Positions 46,476 through 58,024 of a stretch of 64,000 bases of DNA are shown piece by piece (the stretch's first letter is position 1; the number at the start of each line of letters is the position of its first letter). The DNA comes from Cordilura impudica (lineage: Eukaryota > Arthropoda > Insecta > Diptera > Scathophagidae): the NCBI GenBank assembly GCA_963682025.1, contig OY821519.1, forward strand, positions 109,371,764 through 109,435,763, written 5' to 3'. Below the pieces are notes generated by a model, which ran no database searches, was not told the origin of the DNA, and saw only the letters and a list, made by a program, of their open reading frames with translations. A program made the position numbers and the translations under genes.

Positions 46476-46958
46476 TATTTATGTTTTTCGTTGTTTCGAA
46501 GACATTTTTTGGTTTTGTCCGCTTATCAACTAATTGTTGTTATATCAAAAGATGTTCTAAAAGCACTCTCAATTTTCTGCTAAAATATTGCCATATTTGA
46601 GAAATATGTAGAATTAAAGCTTTTCACATGTTAAAAGGGATTTTCCACTATTAGAATTTGTAGTAACACCAAAAATCATACTTACATATATGTAAAACCT
46701 TTTAAAGAACATGCAATATTAACAAAATTAGTGATGCCAACTTTTGAAAGAACAAAATCACAAGTGGCATAGTAATTTTAAACTATGTATATTATGTTAA
46801 AAAAAATATTTATATATAAACTGAATTCTGGGAAATTATTTTCAGACTTTTCGGTTTGATTCTCTTCAAATATGTAGAAGCGAAGAAAAACACTTCTATA
46901 CATATAATGCATACATTACTGTTTATGCTATCAAGTCAAACTGTAAAGTCATTATGAA

Positions 46959-47550
46959 AACAAGTAAGAAAATTATAGTCGGTCTAGACCGACTATACGA
47001 ATATATTTTGCAAAAATATATACACACAAAATTTGAGAAGAATCAGTGCAATATTTTTGTTTTTTGATAGATTTAAGTAAAGATCGGGAAGCAGCTCTAT
47101 GGGGCCTATGACTAAGAGTTGTCCAATAAGGATCATTTTTAGACTACTGATTAATGGATGTAATATATACATACAAACCCAATTTTACTAAGATTTGTAT
47201 GATAATTTGGATCTTATGGCAATATATGTTGATTTCATAGGGGTCATTTGTATGGGGGCTAGGTCTGAACATGGACCGATTCTCACCAATTTCGATAGCG
47301 TTCATCCCATGACCGATAAAAGATCAAATGCCAAATTTCGTCAAAATATATTTATATTTGCGACCTGCAGTTTGATTACAAGCTTTACATGGACACACAG
47401 ACGGACGGACGGACATCGTTAAATCGAATCAGATAGTGATTCTGATTCGATCGGTATAATTAAAGATGGGTGTAGGTCAAATATTTTTGGTTGTTACAAA
47501 CAGCAGCACAAAGTCATTATACCCAAACCACATAGTGGTATAGGGTATAA
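46959..47550 (-). mobile_element. mini-me/DINE-1 element inside the hAT, internal deletion
   Basis: Starts AAAACAAGTAAGAAAATTAT with an intact palindrome, then jumps (near 46998) past the family's 3' block to the GCAAAAATATATAC region. Array at 47400-47413; ends CATAGTGGTATAGGGTATAA. Confidence 0.8.
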
Positions 47551-47564
47551 TTAGTTCATATTAG

Positions 47565-48000
47565 GGATGCCAAATGGAAAAACCAATATGCCGAAAATTT
47601 AAAATAACATTTTGTTATTTCTAATTTTGAGATGAAAGAAGAACTATTTACTCTTCTCTTTTAATATTTTTAAAGAATCCACTTTTTAAAAATTTTTATA
47701 TCACATAAAATTGACATAGCAGATGAAATTTTAGTAGGAAACCTTCATTACACAAAATTCCAATTTTTAGAACTGATATTTCCTTAATTCCAAATGGAAA
47801 TTTTTAACTTCAATTTAGTTATATTTGCAAAAGGAGCAATTTTGTATTTTTATGAATAGTAATGATTTAGTAATTATAAACGATTTTTACAAATAAAAAT
47901 TATATGTCATCGCAACCAAATATTTTGTAGGTAAAGCAGAATAAAAATTTATAAAACTATGTTGAACTCTTTTGTTAGCAAAACCTCATTGATTCTTCTT
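47565..48000. repeat. hAT right subterminal region shared with 38.2 and 41.7 kb
   Basis: 47568-47760 resembles 38246-38480, and 47765-48000 matches 41690-41900 in the same orientation. The two outside blocks are probably one older related element broken apart by three mini-me insertions. Confidence 0.5.
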
Positions 48001-48124
48001 TACTTTTTTAAATTTAACCATGATGTGCCGATGCGTGAAAATTCACGCATGATGGTAATTCTGAGGGGTGAAATAGATTTTCAATGCGTGTTCACGCATA
48101 TTTCACGCATTTTGGCGAACCCTG

Positions 48125-48500
48125 CGTAGGGCTATGCTAAAAGTAACATTTATGATCAACCTAATTAATGGTGAAATCTGTTCTGACTTTCTTGTCAAAA
48201 ATATAAGTTTTAATGTTCCTCAACGAGTATCACACCAATTCCACCCACTCTTTGTTAAATCTTTTCAAACCAACTATGCTCTAGCTGATCCTTTTAGAAG
48301 AATTTGTTGTGATTATAATAATCTTTATCAATTAATTGAGCATAATATCATTATTTTCTTAAATTCCTAACTATTTGTTTTTATTTGTAAATCATTTAAT
48401 TGTTTCAATATATGTACATATGTAATTATATTATTTATGCAAATCTGTAAGGATTTATCCCATTGACCTAATAAATAAATAAATAAAAAAAAAAAAAAAT
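48125..48500 (+). pseudogene. LINE ORF2 C-terminus, right part, with tail
   Basis: Continues the frame from 44109: AMLKVTFMINLINGEICSDF, NVPQRVSHQFHPLFVKSF, NYALADPFRRICCDYN, ending at the stop 48368-48370. The 3' untranslated part ends in (TAAA)n plus poly(A) at 48468-48502. This is the C-terminal piece of a Jockey/I-like LINE; its reverse transcriptase is not in the window. Confidence 0.7.
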
Positions 48501-48562
48501 AATTAAAATGTATCACAAATCACTATTTGCTTTTAAATAAAAAATTGAGATGTTTCGAAATT

Positions 48563-49812
48563 TTTATACCCTATACCACTATGTGGTTTGGGTATAATGA
48601 CTTTGTGCTGCTGTTTGTAACAACCAAAAATATTTGACCTACACCCATCTTTAATTATACCGATCGAATCAGAATCACTATCTGATTCGATTTAACGATG
48701 TCCGTCCGTCCGTCCATCCGTCCGTCTGTGTGTCCATGTAAAGCTTGTAATCAAACTGCAGGTCGCAAATATGAATATATTTTGATGAAATTTGGTGTTT
48801 GATCTTCTATCCGCCATGGGATGAACGCTATTGAAATTGGTGAGAATCGGTCCATGTTCAGACCTAGCCCCCATACAAATGACCCCTATGAAATCAACAT
48901 ATATTGCCATAAGACCCAAATTATCATATAAATCTTAGTCAAATTGGGTTTGTATGTATATATTACATCCATTAATCAGTAGTCCAAAAATGATCCCTAT
49001 TGGACAACTCTTAGTCATAGGCCCCATATAGAGCTGCTTCCCGATCTTCACTTAAATCTATCAAAAAGCAAAAATATTGCACGGATTACTTTCAAATTTG
49101 GTTTGTATATATTTTTTCAAAGTATAAGTGACTTACCGATCGACTCAGAATCACTTTTTGAGTCGAAATAGCAACTTCCGTCCGTCCGTCCGTCCGTCTG
49201 TGTGTCCATGTAAAGCTTGTAATCAAACTACAGGTCGGAAATATGTATATATTTTGATGAAATTTGGTATATAAGCTTCCACCGGCCATGGAATGAACGC
49301 TATTGAAAGTGGTGAGAATCTGTCCATGTTCAGACCTAGACCCCATACAAATGACCTCTATGAAATCGACATAAATTGCCATAAGTTCCAAATTATCATA
49401 TAGATCTCAGTTAAATTGGGTTTGTATGTGTTTATTACATCCATTAATCAGTAGTTCAAAAATACTCCCTACAGGAAAATTCTTAGTCATAGGCCTCATA
49501 TAGAGCTGCTTTCCGATCTTTACTTAAATTTATCAAAAAAACAAAAACATTGCACAGATTTTTCTCAAATTTGGTTTCTCTACATTTTTTCAAAGTATAA
49601 GTGACTTTACCAAATATGGTCAGGATCGGTCCATTTTTCGACCTAGTCCCCATATAGATATAGTGTCCGATATGAACTTTATCATATCTGCAGCGAAAAA
49701 AATTAATTAAAATGCTATATCCAATTAGTTGGACTGAAGAGATAGGGTCTCTTAACCATGGTATAGGGTATCGTATAGTCGGGCTAGACCGACTATAATT
49801 TTCTTACTTGTT
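48563..49812 (+). mobile_element. Chimeric double mini-me/DINE-1
   Basis: A first copy runs from its start to AAGTATAAGTGACTTACC (49134), then the sequence jumps back to CGATCGACTCAGAATCACTT of a second copy, which runs to CTTACTTGTT. The two copies are in direct orientation and share only ACC or TTACC at the join. Arrays at 48700-48727 and 49177-49200. Confidence 0.8.
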
Positions 49813-51065
49813 AATACTAAAATGCTCATAATAAGACTAGTCATATTAGCCAATAAACCTGGCCGCTTGTGGTACGCGTATTTAAATATTTTTATGTTTT
49901 GCAGCATTACAAATGAAATTACAAATCATTTATACCCTCATGTATAGTGATGTGGGAGCTTAAGTTCCAATTAGTGAAATTATCTTTGCTTAAGTAAGTC
50001 TGTGACTTAAACCAACCCAACATTTCACAGAAGCACACTCTGTCATTATGATAGTACTTATGAATCAATTATATTATTATACTAAGTATAGTTGAGCAAG
50101 TTTTAATTTGTTCACTTTTAAATGAATGAACCACTAAATTACATTATGGCGCTTGTGATGGAGGATCCTGTAAATCGACAAATAACAAAAAGAAATTGGA
50201 ACTTAATAACCCTAATAGTGAGCATTACGTAATAGTATGGTAATCAATGAAATCGTGGTTTATATGTCATGTTGCCATAAGGAATTTCAAAAGAAATTTC
50301 CAGATGTTTAAGCGAGTTCAAAAAATAAAACGCAAAAAAAAACTGATTAATTTCTAGAGAGTGGGAAATATTTCAAAACAATATCTGTACAGAGAAAAAT
50401 AAACCTGTAAAAAAAGCTTTAGGGAAAATTGATTTTAGATCAAAATTGTATATGAATTTAGCGGTAATTATTTTTAACTGTAAGGTGAATAAGTACAACA
50501 AGTAAATGAATGAGTCAATGAATAACATTGCGTATTCAGTCAAGAAAACGTAGAAAAAGAAGAAAACAATATTAAAGGTTATTGCATAATACTGACTATA
50601 AATTGTAGATTGTTATCAATATTTTTTTTTTTTTTATTGTGCAAACGTGCATTTAAAGAGTTTTGCTGTTTTAACATATTTTACACGTTTTAGACAGGAA
50701 AAAGAAACGCATTTAGCTTGAGAAAATTCGTAAATTGCTTGATTAATATTTTTGCATGTTGATAAAAAAAAATAAAAACTAAAAATATTAAAAAATAATA
50801 AATTTGTTCAATATCGCATATGAAAAACATTTGAATTTAAAAAATTGGATTCATAAGAATTTTCCGGGAAGAATGAAAACCACAGGGCTCTTTCCTCGAA
50901 TTTTGTTTTTTAATTTTACCACAGAGATCGGCACACCTTTCGTAGAGTAATAATCCTTGATCTGAGTGGATGCTTGTAGGCAAATGTGGATTTAAGACTA
51001 CATGGTTTTACCATGAATCTAAGTAATCCAGACAGTGATCAGTTTAAGGGCCAAGTGGTATTCTA
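49813..51065. other. Unassigned AT-rich DNA
   Basis: No supported gene, element or repeat seen in 1.25 kb. Confidence 0.4.
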
Positions 51066-51210
51066 TATTATGTATAATAGGGCAGGCCGATTTAAAAATC
51101 GCATAATTAACAAGGAAAATCGTATTCTAGGGATCAAAATAAGAAACTTTGCCCAAGGAACCATACCTCTAAAACGAATGCTCATATCCCGACTTTTGAC
51201 TTGTCTGCCT
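51066..51210 (-). repeat. Dispersed repeat R2, copy 2
   Basis: Reverse complement of 9991-10128 at about 85 percent by eye, again touching a mini-me. On the + strand it is open over RFKNRIINKENRILGIKIRN and beyond. Confidence 0.65.
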
Positions 51211-51977
51211 ATGTGGTTAGGGTGAATTTATTTTGTGCTGATATTTGTAACTACCAAATATATTTGACCTAGACACTTTTAATATACCGATCGACTCAGA
51301 ATCACTTTCTGTGTTGATTTAGCGATGTTCGTCCATCTGCGTGTCCATGTAAATTTCGTAATCTAACTACATATCGCAAATATAAATATATTTTGATGAA
51401 ATTTAGCATATAAGCTTCCGTCGGCCATAGGATGAAGGCTGTTGAAATTGGTGAAAAACGGTTCATGTACAGACCTAGTACAAATGGATCTTATGAGATC
51501 GAATTAAATTGCCATAATATCCAAATTATCATATAGATATTGATCAAATAGGGTTTTGTGTGTTTATTATATCCATTCATCTGTAGTCCAAAAATAAACC
51601 CCATAGGACTATTCTTAATCATAGCCCCCATATCAAGCTGATTACCGATCTTCACTTAAATCTTCAAAAGCAAAAATTGTGCACAGATGTTTCTAAAATT
51701 TGGTTTATATGTTTATATGTTTTTGAAAAAAATAAGTGACATTACCAGATATGGTCAGGATCGGTCAATTTTGTGACCTAGTCCCCATGCAATTATAGCA
51801 ACCGATATGAACTTTTTTATATTCAGAGGCAAAAAAAATTATTAACAAGGCCACTCAAATTTGGTTTATACTTATTTTCAATATCCAATTAGTTGGACCT
51901 AAGAGATAGGGTCTCTAAACGCATGCTATAGGGTATCGTTTAGTCGGTCTTAACAGATTTTAATTTTCTAACTTATT
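51211..51977 (+). mobile_element. mini-me/DINE-1 element, diverged
   Basis: Lacks the first ~20 bases, starting CTATGTGGTTAGGGTGAAT. The core is at 51290-51330, the array is reduced to GTTCGTCCATCTGCGTGTCC, and the decayed 3' end reads GTCGGTCTTAACAGATTTTAATTTTCTAACTTA. Confidence 0.75.
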
Positions 51978-53228
51978 TTTAATTAGTTATGATTTCTATT
52001 AGCTATGCAATTTTGACAACTTCACATTTTTGTCACTAATATATTGGAATATACGGTCCGATGTTATTACACAAAATATATAGGGAACTACAGTCCATTT
52101 TGTTTTTACAGTCAGAAAATGACTGTGAAACCTTATTAACATATTTTTTGCCTTTTAACACATGAAACAGTGATAGATTTTTTTAAGTTAATTTTCATAG
52201 ACTCGTGATCAAACTAAAATGAGGTTACTTCAACTGAAATTTATTGAATGTTGCCAACATTGCATCGAAACCGAAAGCACAGCAAAACACTAGTGCTATA
52301 AAGTGACGATCTCGTAGCATGTGAAGCCATGCTTGAATAAATTCCTATGGTTTCTTAATTGTTCGGAAGGATGTTTCGGTTTATATAGCGATACTTTCAA
52401 TGTTGTGTACTGTTCATATTTTTTTTTATATATTCATATAATTGTAATTTTTAGCCGAAGATGTAATACATAACAATAATATAAGAACAAGAATATGAAA
52501 GAAGTTAAGATGAAAATTTTTATTCCTAATTTATTAAAGAAGATTTAGATACATTTAGAAGGAGGTGCTAATTTCATATTTTTAGATTTATTAGATTTTT
52601 TCATATTTAAGTATATTATAGTAATGGAAATACAACAAAACCTCAACCTCATCGTCAACATTATCGCATTTAGAAAATAAATTTATTATGAATACAACCA
52701 ACCAAATTACTTCTAAGTTTAATGCCGAATGTTTGGCTGTGTATCATTGTTTGAATTTCGATTCTGACAATCAAATATAAAGTCAAAATAAGCGGCTAAG
52801 TTGTTTTCCAGCTTTAAGATATATTTTGACCTTGCTCCCTTTATGTCATATAATTGATGATCGGTTACGAAAATCGTATAGCAAATTGCACATATTGTTA
52901 GAATGAATTAGAATGCGTGAATTAACTCAATATTCGAAAAATAATGTAATCATTGAAATTCACTTGACGTACTTATATGCTGAAAGTTTCAAAGCTCTAG
53001 ATAGTTCGAAAGTTAGTGAAAATTCAATTACAAGAACCCGCCTCAACGGCCGCTTTCCGGTTAACCGAGACGGAAAAGAACCAAATCATTTAGTAAATGA
53101 TCAAATAATGTATTAACAATGAGAGTTCCAGCTAGTCGAGCACATGTTGAAAATACTATTACAAGTATTCACCTCAAACAACCCAACAAACAAATCCATT
53201 AACTATCTTTGTCTACTTGTTTGTATGC
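51978..53228. other. Unassigned AT-rich DNA
   Basis: No gene or element recognised in 1.25 kb; a 67-residue chance frame at 52913 has no family features. Confidence 0.4.
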
Positions 53229-53236
53229 ATGTACAC

Positions 53237-55736
53237 TAGGGTGGCCCTTCGTTATATGGAGGGAAAAAAAAGTGGGTAAACTGTCGGTCTCACCCCCTAG
53301 AAATATGCGAATAGCAAAAAAACTGAGAAATACAAAGTTTTGGGCCAATCGAAAAAACGTTTAGTCGTGGCGCAAAGCGATTGAAAATTTCAAGTGTGTT
53401 TATATGGGAAAAATATGACTTTTTTTTCAGATTTTACAAAAATTTCGCTCTATAGTTTAATTTTTCCGACAAGCTGTTATATAGTTCGGGATCAGTATTA
53501 AATTGTCCTTTTAAAAGGCTATAAAACTTCAAAATCGAATAAAACCTCGTCAAGAAATAGCAAATGCCCCAGACCACTTTTGTGCCAAAAAAAACTAGGT
53601 CATGAAATTTGAAGGCATTTTTTTCAACTTTGAGAAATTGATTAAAGCCATCATTCTTTTTTTGTCTCTATACATTTAAGTACTCAGATATGAAGTATTG
53701 ATTTATTACCAGGTTGTTAACCATTGCGCATTGTGACCGAAATTTGGAAATTTTTTTGATAAAATTTTTAAAACTGCTTTTTCAAGTTTGAAAAAATTTT
53801 CTTAAACAAATTTTAAAAAAATTAATCTACCACTTTAAGGTTGTATGAAATACATGTTGCAGATTAACTTCGTGCATTCTTAAGTAAATCCCTCTGCCAA
53901 AATTTTTTTGACAAGGATTTTATTTTTGCGGATTTCGAGAAAAATTTGATTTTTGTGAAATATTCTGTAAATGTACTCTTTCTAAATACTTTGTATCAAA
54001 AATTCATCACTTTTCTACTTTTAAATGTTATATTTTATCTTAATAGCCTAAGGTTTCAGAAAAAAATAATATGACTACATTAACCCTTTTGGAATTGGGG
54101 TAACATATGACCCCAAGCCAATAAAAGACAATTTATTCAAAAAATTCAAATATTTTGTAAGCGCTATCCAATTTTTAGATGCGACGCTTAAAATATAATA
54201 GCCAAATGTGTAGAAGTTTCGTTCCAAAAATTTGGGATAAATCCGAGAACGTTAACCCATTATTTGCCAAGGATTTTAAGATATTTTTAAATAAAAATTA
54301 CCGAAAACAAGTTTTTCTAGTAAACGCGTTGAAATTTTATATTACTAAATTAATTTTATATTTCATATTCTTTTGAATAAAATATCATTTATTAGCTTTG
54401 GGCCAATTGTGGGTCCTCTTATTTTATTTAAAAAAATATAGATAGTTTTTATACATAAAATAATTTTATAACAAAATTGGTTAAAAGTTGTTTTAATTTA
54501 TATTCGCTAGCAATAAGCAGACAATTGCACCAAAGATACATCACAATGGATTATTTTGATCCCAGGAGCACTGAAGCCTTAAATAAATAAAAATTAACCG
54601 AATTATTTTTCTTAAATTCTAAATAGTGGTATCAACGAGTTTAATAGAAAAACTCGTTTTAGGTCATTTTTATTTTAAAATATCTTAAAATCCAAAGCTG
54701 GCCTTGGCAAATAATGGGTTAACGTTCTCGGATTTATCCCAAATTTTTGGAACAAAACATCTACATATTTGGTTATTATATTTTAGGTGTCGCATCTAAA
54801 AATTGGACAGCACTTACAAAATCTTTGAATTTTTTTAATAAATTGTCTTTTATTAGTTTGGGGTCACATGTGACCCCAATTACAAAAGGGTTAAGGAGTA
54901 ATATTATTTTTTTCCGAAACCATAGGCTATTAAGATAAAATATAATATTTAAAAGCAGAAAAGTGATGAATTTTTGATACAAAATATTTAGAGAGAGTAC
55001 ATTTAGAGAATATTTCACAAAAATCCAATTTTTCTCGAAACCCGCGAAAATAAAATCCTTGTCAAAAAAGTACTGGCAGAGGGATTTACTTAAAAAATCA
55101 CACGGTTAATCAGCAGCATGTATTTAATAAAACCTTAAAGTGATAGATTCATTTTTTTAAATTTTGTATAAGAAAATTTTTTGAAACTTGAAAAAGGAGT
55201 TTTAAAAATTTTATCAAAAAAATTTCCACTTTTCGGTCTCAATGCGCAATAGGTTAACAACGTGGTAATAAAACAATACTTCATATCTGAGTACTTACAG
55301 GTATAGAGACCAAAAAAAGAATGATGGGTTTAATCAATTTCTAAAAGTTGAAAAAAATGCCATCAAATTTCATGACCTAGTTTTTTTTTGGCACAGAAGT
55401 GGTCTGGGGCATTTGCTATTTCTTGGCGAGGTTTCATACGATTTTGAAGTTTTATAGCCTTTTGAAAGGCTAATCTAATATTTATCCCGAATTATGTAAC
55501 AGCTTGTCGCTAAAATTAAACTGTAGAACGAAATTTTCGTAAAATCTGAAAAAAGTCATATTTTCCCCATATAAACACACTTGAAATTTTAAATCGCTTT
55601 GCGCCACGACTAAACGTTTTTTGATTGGCTCAAAACTTTATATTTCTCAGTTTTTGTGCTATTCGCATATTTCTAGGGGGTGAGACCGACAGTTTGAACA
55701 CTTTTTTTTCCCTCCATATAACGAAGGGCCACCCTA
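53237..55736. mobile_element. 2.5 kb foldback element with ~1.1 kb arms and 8-bp duplication
   Basis: Ends TAGGGTGGCCCTTCGTTATA and its reverse complement, flanked by ATGTACAC at 53229-53236 and 55737-55744. The arms 53237-54330 and 54640-55736 match throughout, for example CCCCAGACCACTTTTGTGCC against GGCACAGAAGTGGTCTGGGG. The short loop is AT-rich. No transposase is encoded. Terminal TAGGGTGGCC and an 8-bp duplication fit a hAT- or P-type non-autonomous element. The right arm holds the perfect 18-bp palindrome GGGGTCACATGTGACCCC at 54860-54877. If transcribed, the RNA would fold into a very long hairpin. Confidence 0.85.
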
Positions 55737-55740
55737 ATGT

Positions 55741-55970
55741 ACACACTGGACTATAATTCACCAACAGAATTGTTCTAAAACTTAACAACTGGATTTTCGA
55801 TTGTATCAACAGAAATTATATAGCAGCTAACTATTTTCTATTGTGATAAAATATATACTGTTGAGACAATAAAATTTTAATTGCAAGCAACTCAAAATTC
55901 GGTTATTAAGTTCATCGCAATTCGGTTTGCAACATATTTGGTAGCCACAACGAATCCGTTTTCTGTGTGT
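55741..55970 (+). mobile_element. MITE family m1, copy 2
   Basis: Begins ACACACTGGACTATAATTC and ends CGAATCCGTTTTCTGTGTGT. Blocks TATTGTGATAAAATATATAC and AACTCAAAATTCGGTTA match 4370-4440. Its left edge overlaps the target duplication of the foldback element, so the foldback landed at its border. Confidence 0.65.
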
Positions 55971-56329
55971 AGTCAATTATTTTGTATACCGAATTAAAGA
56001 AAATATAATTTTCGGTTTTATAAAAAGCGATTAGGTTTTTTATTCGTTGAATGTTAATTAACTGTAAACAAATTAATAAGGAAATCTATATTTTAGATGC
56101 TCCAACAACCAATTTCTGGTTGATATGATCATTTCAAAAATATTATAGTTTTACTTCTATTCAAATTAACATTGAATAATAATAATTTCCTTGTATAGTA
56201 TGTTATATTAACGCTAGGTATTCCGAAACTAGTCAGAATGACTGTTAATTTAGAAAAATCTGCCAAAAATACATTTATTATACGATTTTAATGATTCTTA
56301 CATCCGCGTAAGCTATAAGTCAAGTTTTT
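55971..56329. other. Unassigned AT-rich DNA
   Basis: No gene seen; it may include the unrecognised left part of the m3 MITE that follows. Confidence 0.35.
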
Positions 56330-57016
56330 GAATGCATATAGTTTTTATAAGTGGTTATAAACTGAAAATAATCCAAAATTATTTTGCATTTTTTTGATGT
56401 GTAAACATCTATACGCGCAGGGGGGTAAATTTCTATTTCACAATACAATCACAAAAACAGCGTAACTCATATCGGTGACTTATGATTGTGTTGGTGAAAC
56501 AATTATGATATAAAATTGTTTTTTTATGCCACTTTTTTAAAAGCTTCATCTATGTATCACTTATATACGTTTATATTAGGATATTTTTAACGTTTTACAG
56601 CAAACGGTTGTTGAATTAGCTGAAACAGTTTTTGCTATAAGTGATACATAGATGACGCTTTCTGTTTGATTTTAAAAAATGACATAAAAAATCTTTAATT
56701 ACTAGATGTTTACACATCTTCCCTGTGATCGGACTCACATGATTTTTTTCATTATTAACAACGTATGTCGCTATGTGTCGTTTTCTGAGAAAATAATTTG
56801 TCAGCGATCAAACGTAGGTTGACATACGTCGATAGTGCTGCAAATTAATTTAATAAACATTTAAGTTACGTCGTTATTTAAAGCAAAAACTCAGAAATGG
56901 TCAATATTAAAAAAAAAATTTAACGCATGTGAAAAGCGTTAAAAATTAATATATTTGGCATCGTTAACTCAAAACTGACAAAAATTGACATACGCGGTTA
57001 TTCCAGAAAACCACAG
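56330..57016. mobile_element. MITE family m3, copy 2, split by element m2
   Basis: 56330-56395 plus 56750-57016 match 7041-7345 in reverse, ending TATTCCAGAAAACCACAG. The 7 kb copy has no insertion at the equivalent T-run and so serves as the empty site. Left end not identified. Confidence 0.7.
56396..56741 (+). mobile_element. Non-autonomous element m2, copy 2, with 8-bp duplication
   Basis: Starts GATGTGTAAACATCTA and ends GATCGGACTCACATG, flanked by ATTTTTTT at 56388-56395 and 56742-56749. The right end contains the inverted GATGTGTAAACATCTA motif 23 bp inside, so the ends are asymmetric. An inner inverted pair GATACATAGATGA / TCATCTATGTATC lies at about 56550 and 56640. 346 bp, non-coding. 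8-bp duplications are made by hAT and P-type transposases. Confidence 0.75.
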
Positions 57017-58010
57017 ATATATTTTTTCAGTGTATTATTGTGATGTATATTATTCGATGGTAAATCCCTCAAAGTGTTTGGCACGATGTGGGTACAGTTT
57101 TATTTTATGGCCCTTTAAATAATCCCTTTTTTGGCCAAAACTATAAGAAATACTTTGAAAATACCGGTTATATATTCTTCTGAGCAAAATTTTATGTTTT
57201 GAAATTCTGTATGAAATTTCACGAGTAATTTTTTTGTATAACATTGCAACCCTATATCTGCTATTTTCATAGGTCGTTTTAGTCTTTTTTTTTATAAATA
57301 AAAAGAACTTTATTTAATCGGCATTTGCAAGGCTTAAATACTAATATGTTCAATAATCAATTTTAGCACTGGTCCTTTGAATCTAAAAGTGCATACGGAA
57401 GTTACTTAAACGCGATGAAAATCGAAATTAAAATTTATTAAGTTTACAAAAACCAATCCCTCTTCAAAAATAAATAGCCTCAATTCTGATGCAATACGTG
57501 AAATTTCACGAGGGATTTCTTTTCTTTAAACAAATTCCAAAAACTCCTCTAAAATGTATATTTGAATGAGAAAATTGTTCCGTAAATATATTTAGCTATC
57601 ACTAAAGACTTAAAAATCACGCAGCTTTGAAAAAGTAAAATTATTTTTTCAGCGAAGAGTTTTTTTTGTGTCTTTACAAATAACAGCAATAATTTGGGCT
57701 TTTTCGGAATTTAATATCTTCCGTACGAACTTTTAGCCCTTTGTACAATTTGTAGTCTTCGCTTTTTGGACTTTTTATTTAAATTTTTTTAATGTTTAAA
57801 TTTACTTGTAGAAGTGGTGATATGGGGTTAAAATGTTTCATAAAACGAATTTGTCGTGTACACTTAATGGGTATTTTTGGACTTATTTTGTACAGTGTTG
57901 GCCAAAAAAATTAAAAGTTGAAATGTTTTTGAAAAATCGGAATAGAGCGCGAAATGTTTCGGGCGGTTTAACTATATTATCTTTTTACATTACATATTAT
58001 CTTTAAACGC
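57017..58010. other. Unassigned AT-rich DNA
   Basis: GAAATTTCACGAG occurs at 57216 (as TGAAATTTCACGAGTAATTT) and again at 57508 (GTGAAATTTCACGAGGGATT), a short direct repeat. CCCTCAAAGTGTTTGGCACGATG (57067) recalls CTCACTCAAAATGTTTGGCAC in the arm at 18770. No gene supported. Confidence 0.4.
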
Positions 58011-58024
58011 AATATGGAGCGAAC

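Larger units (their letters stand above)
44110..48124 (-). mobile_element. hAT transposon with 8-bp duplication, holding a mini-me
   Basis: Left end CAGAGTTCGCC (44110) and right end GGCGAACCCTG (ending 48124) are inverted, flanked by CGTAGGAC (44102-44109) and CGTAGGGC (48125-48132), an 8-bp duplication with one mismatch. The transposase is on the minus strand. A mini-me copy (46959-47550) lies between the transposase start and the right end. The right end has several TGCGTGAA/TTCACGCA motifs (48032-48112). Confidence 0.75.

Noticed and set aside
48134..48370. Independent 78-residue gene
   Set aside because: It is the C-terminal end of a LINE ORF whose preceding codons lie at 44109, across the hAT insertion.
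54179..55018. Small proteins in both arms of the foldback element
   Set aside because: The + frame at 54179 and the - frame at 55018 use different parts of the arms, and their counterparts in the opposite arm contain stops.
57050..57244. 64-residue minus-strand frame MLYKKITREISYRISKHK
   Set aside because: Lys/Tyr-rich chance frame in AT-rich DNA, with no neighbours or second copy to support it.
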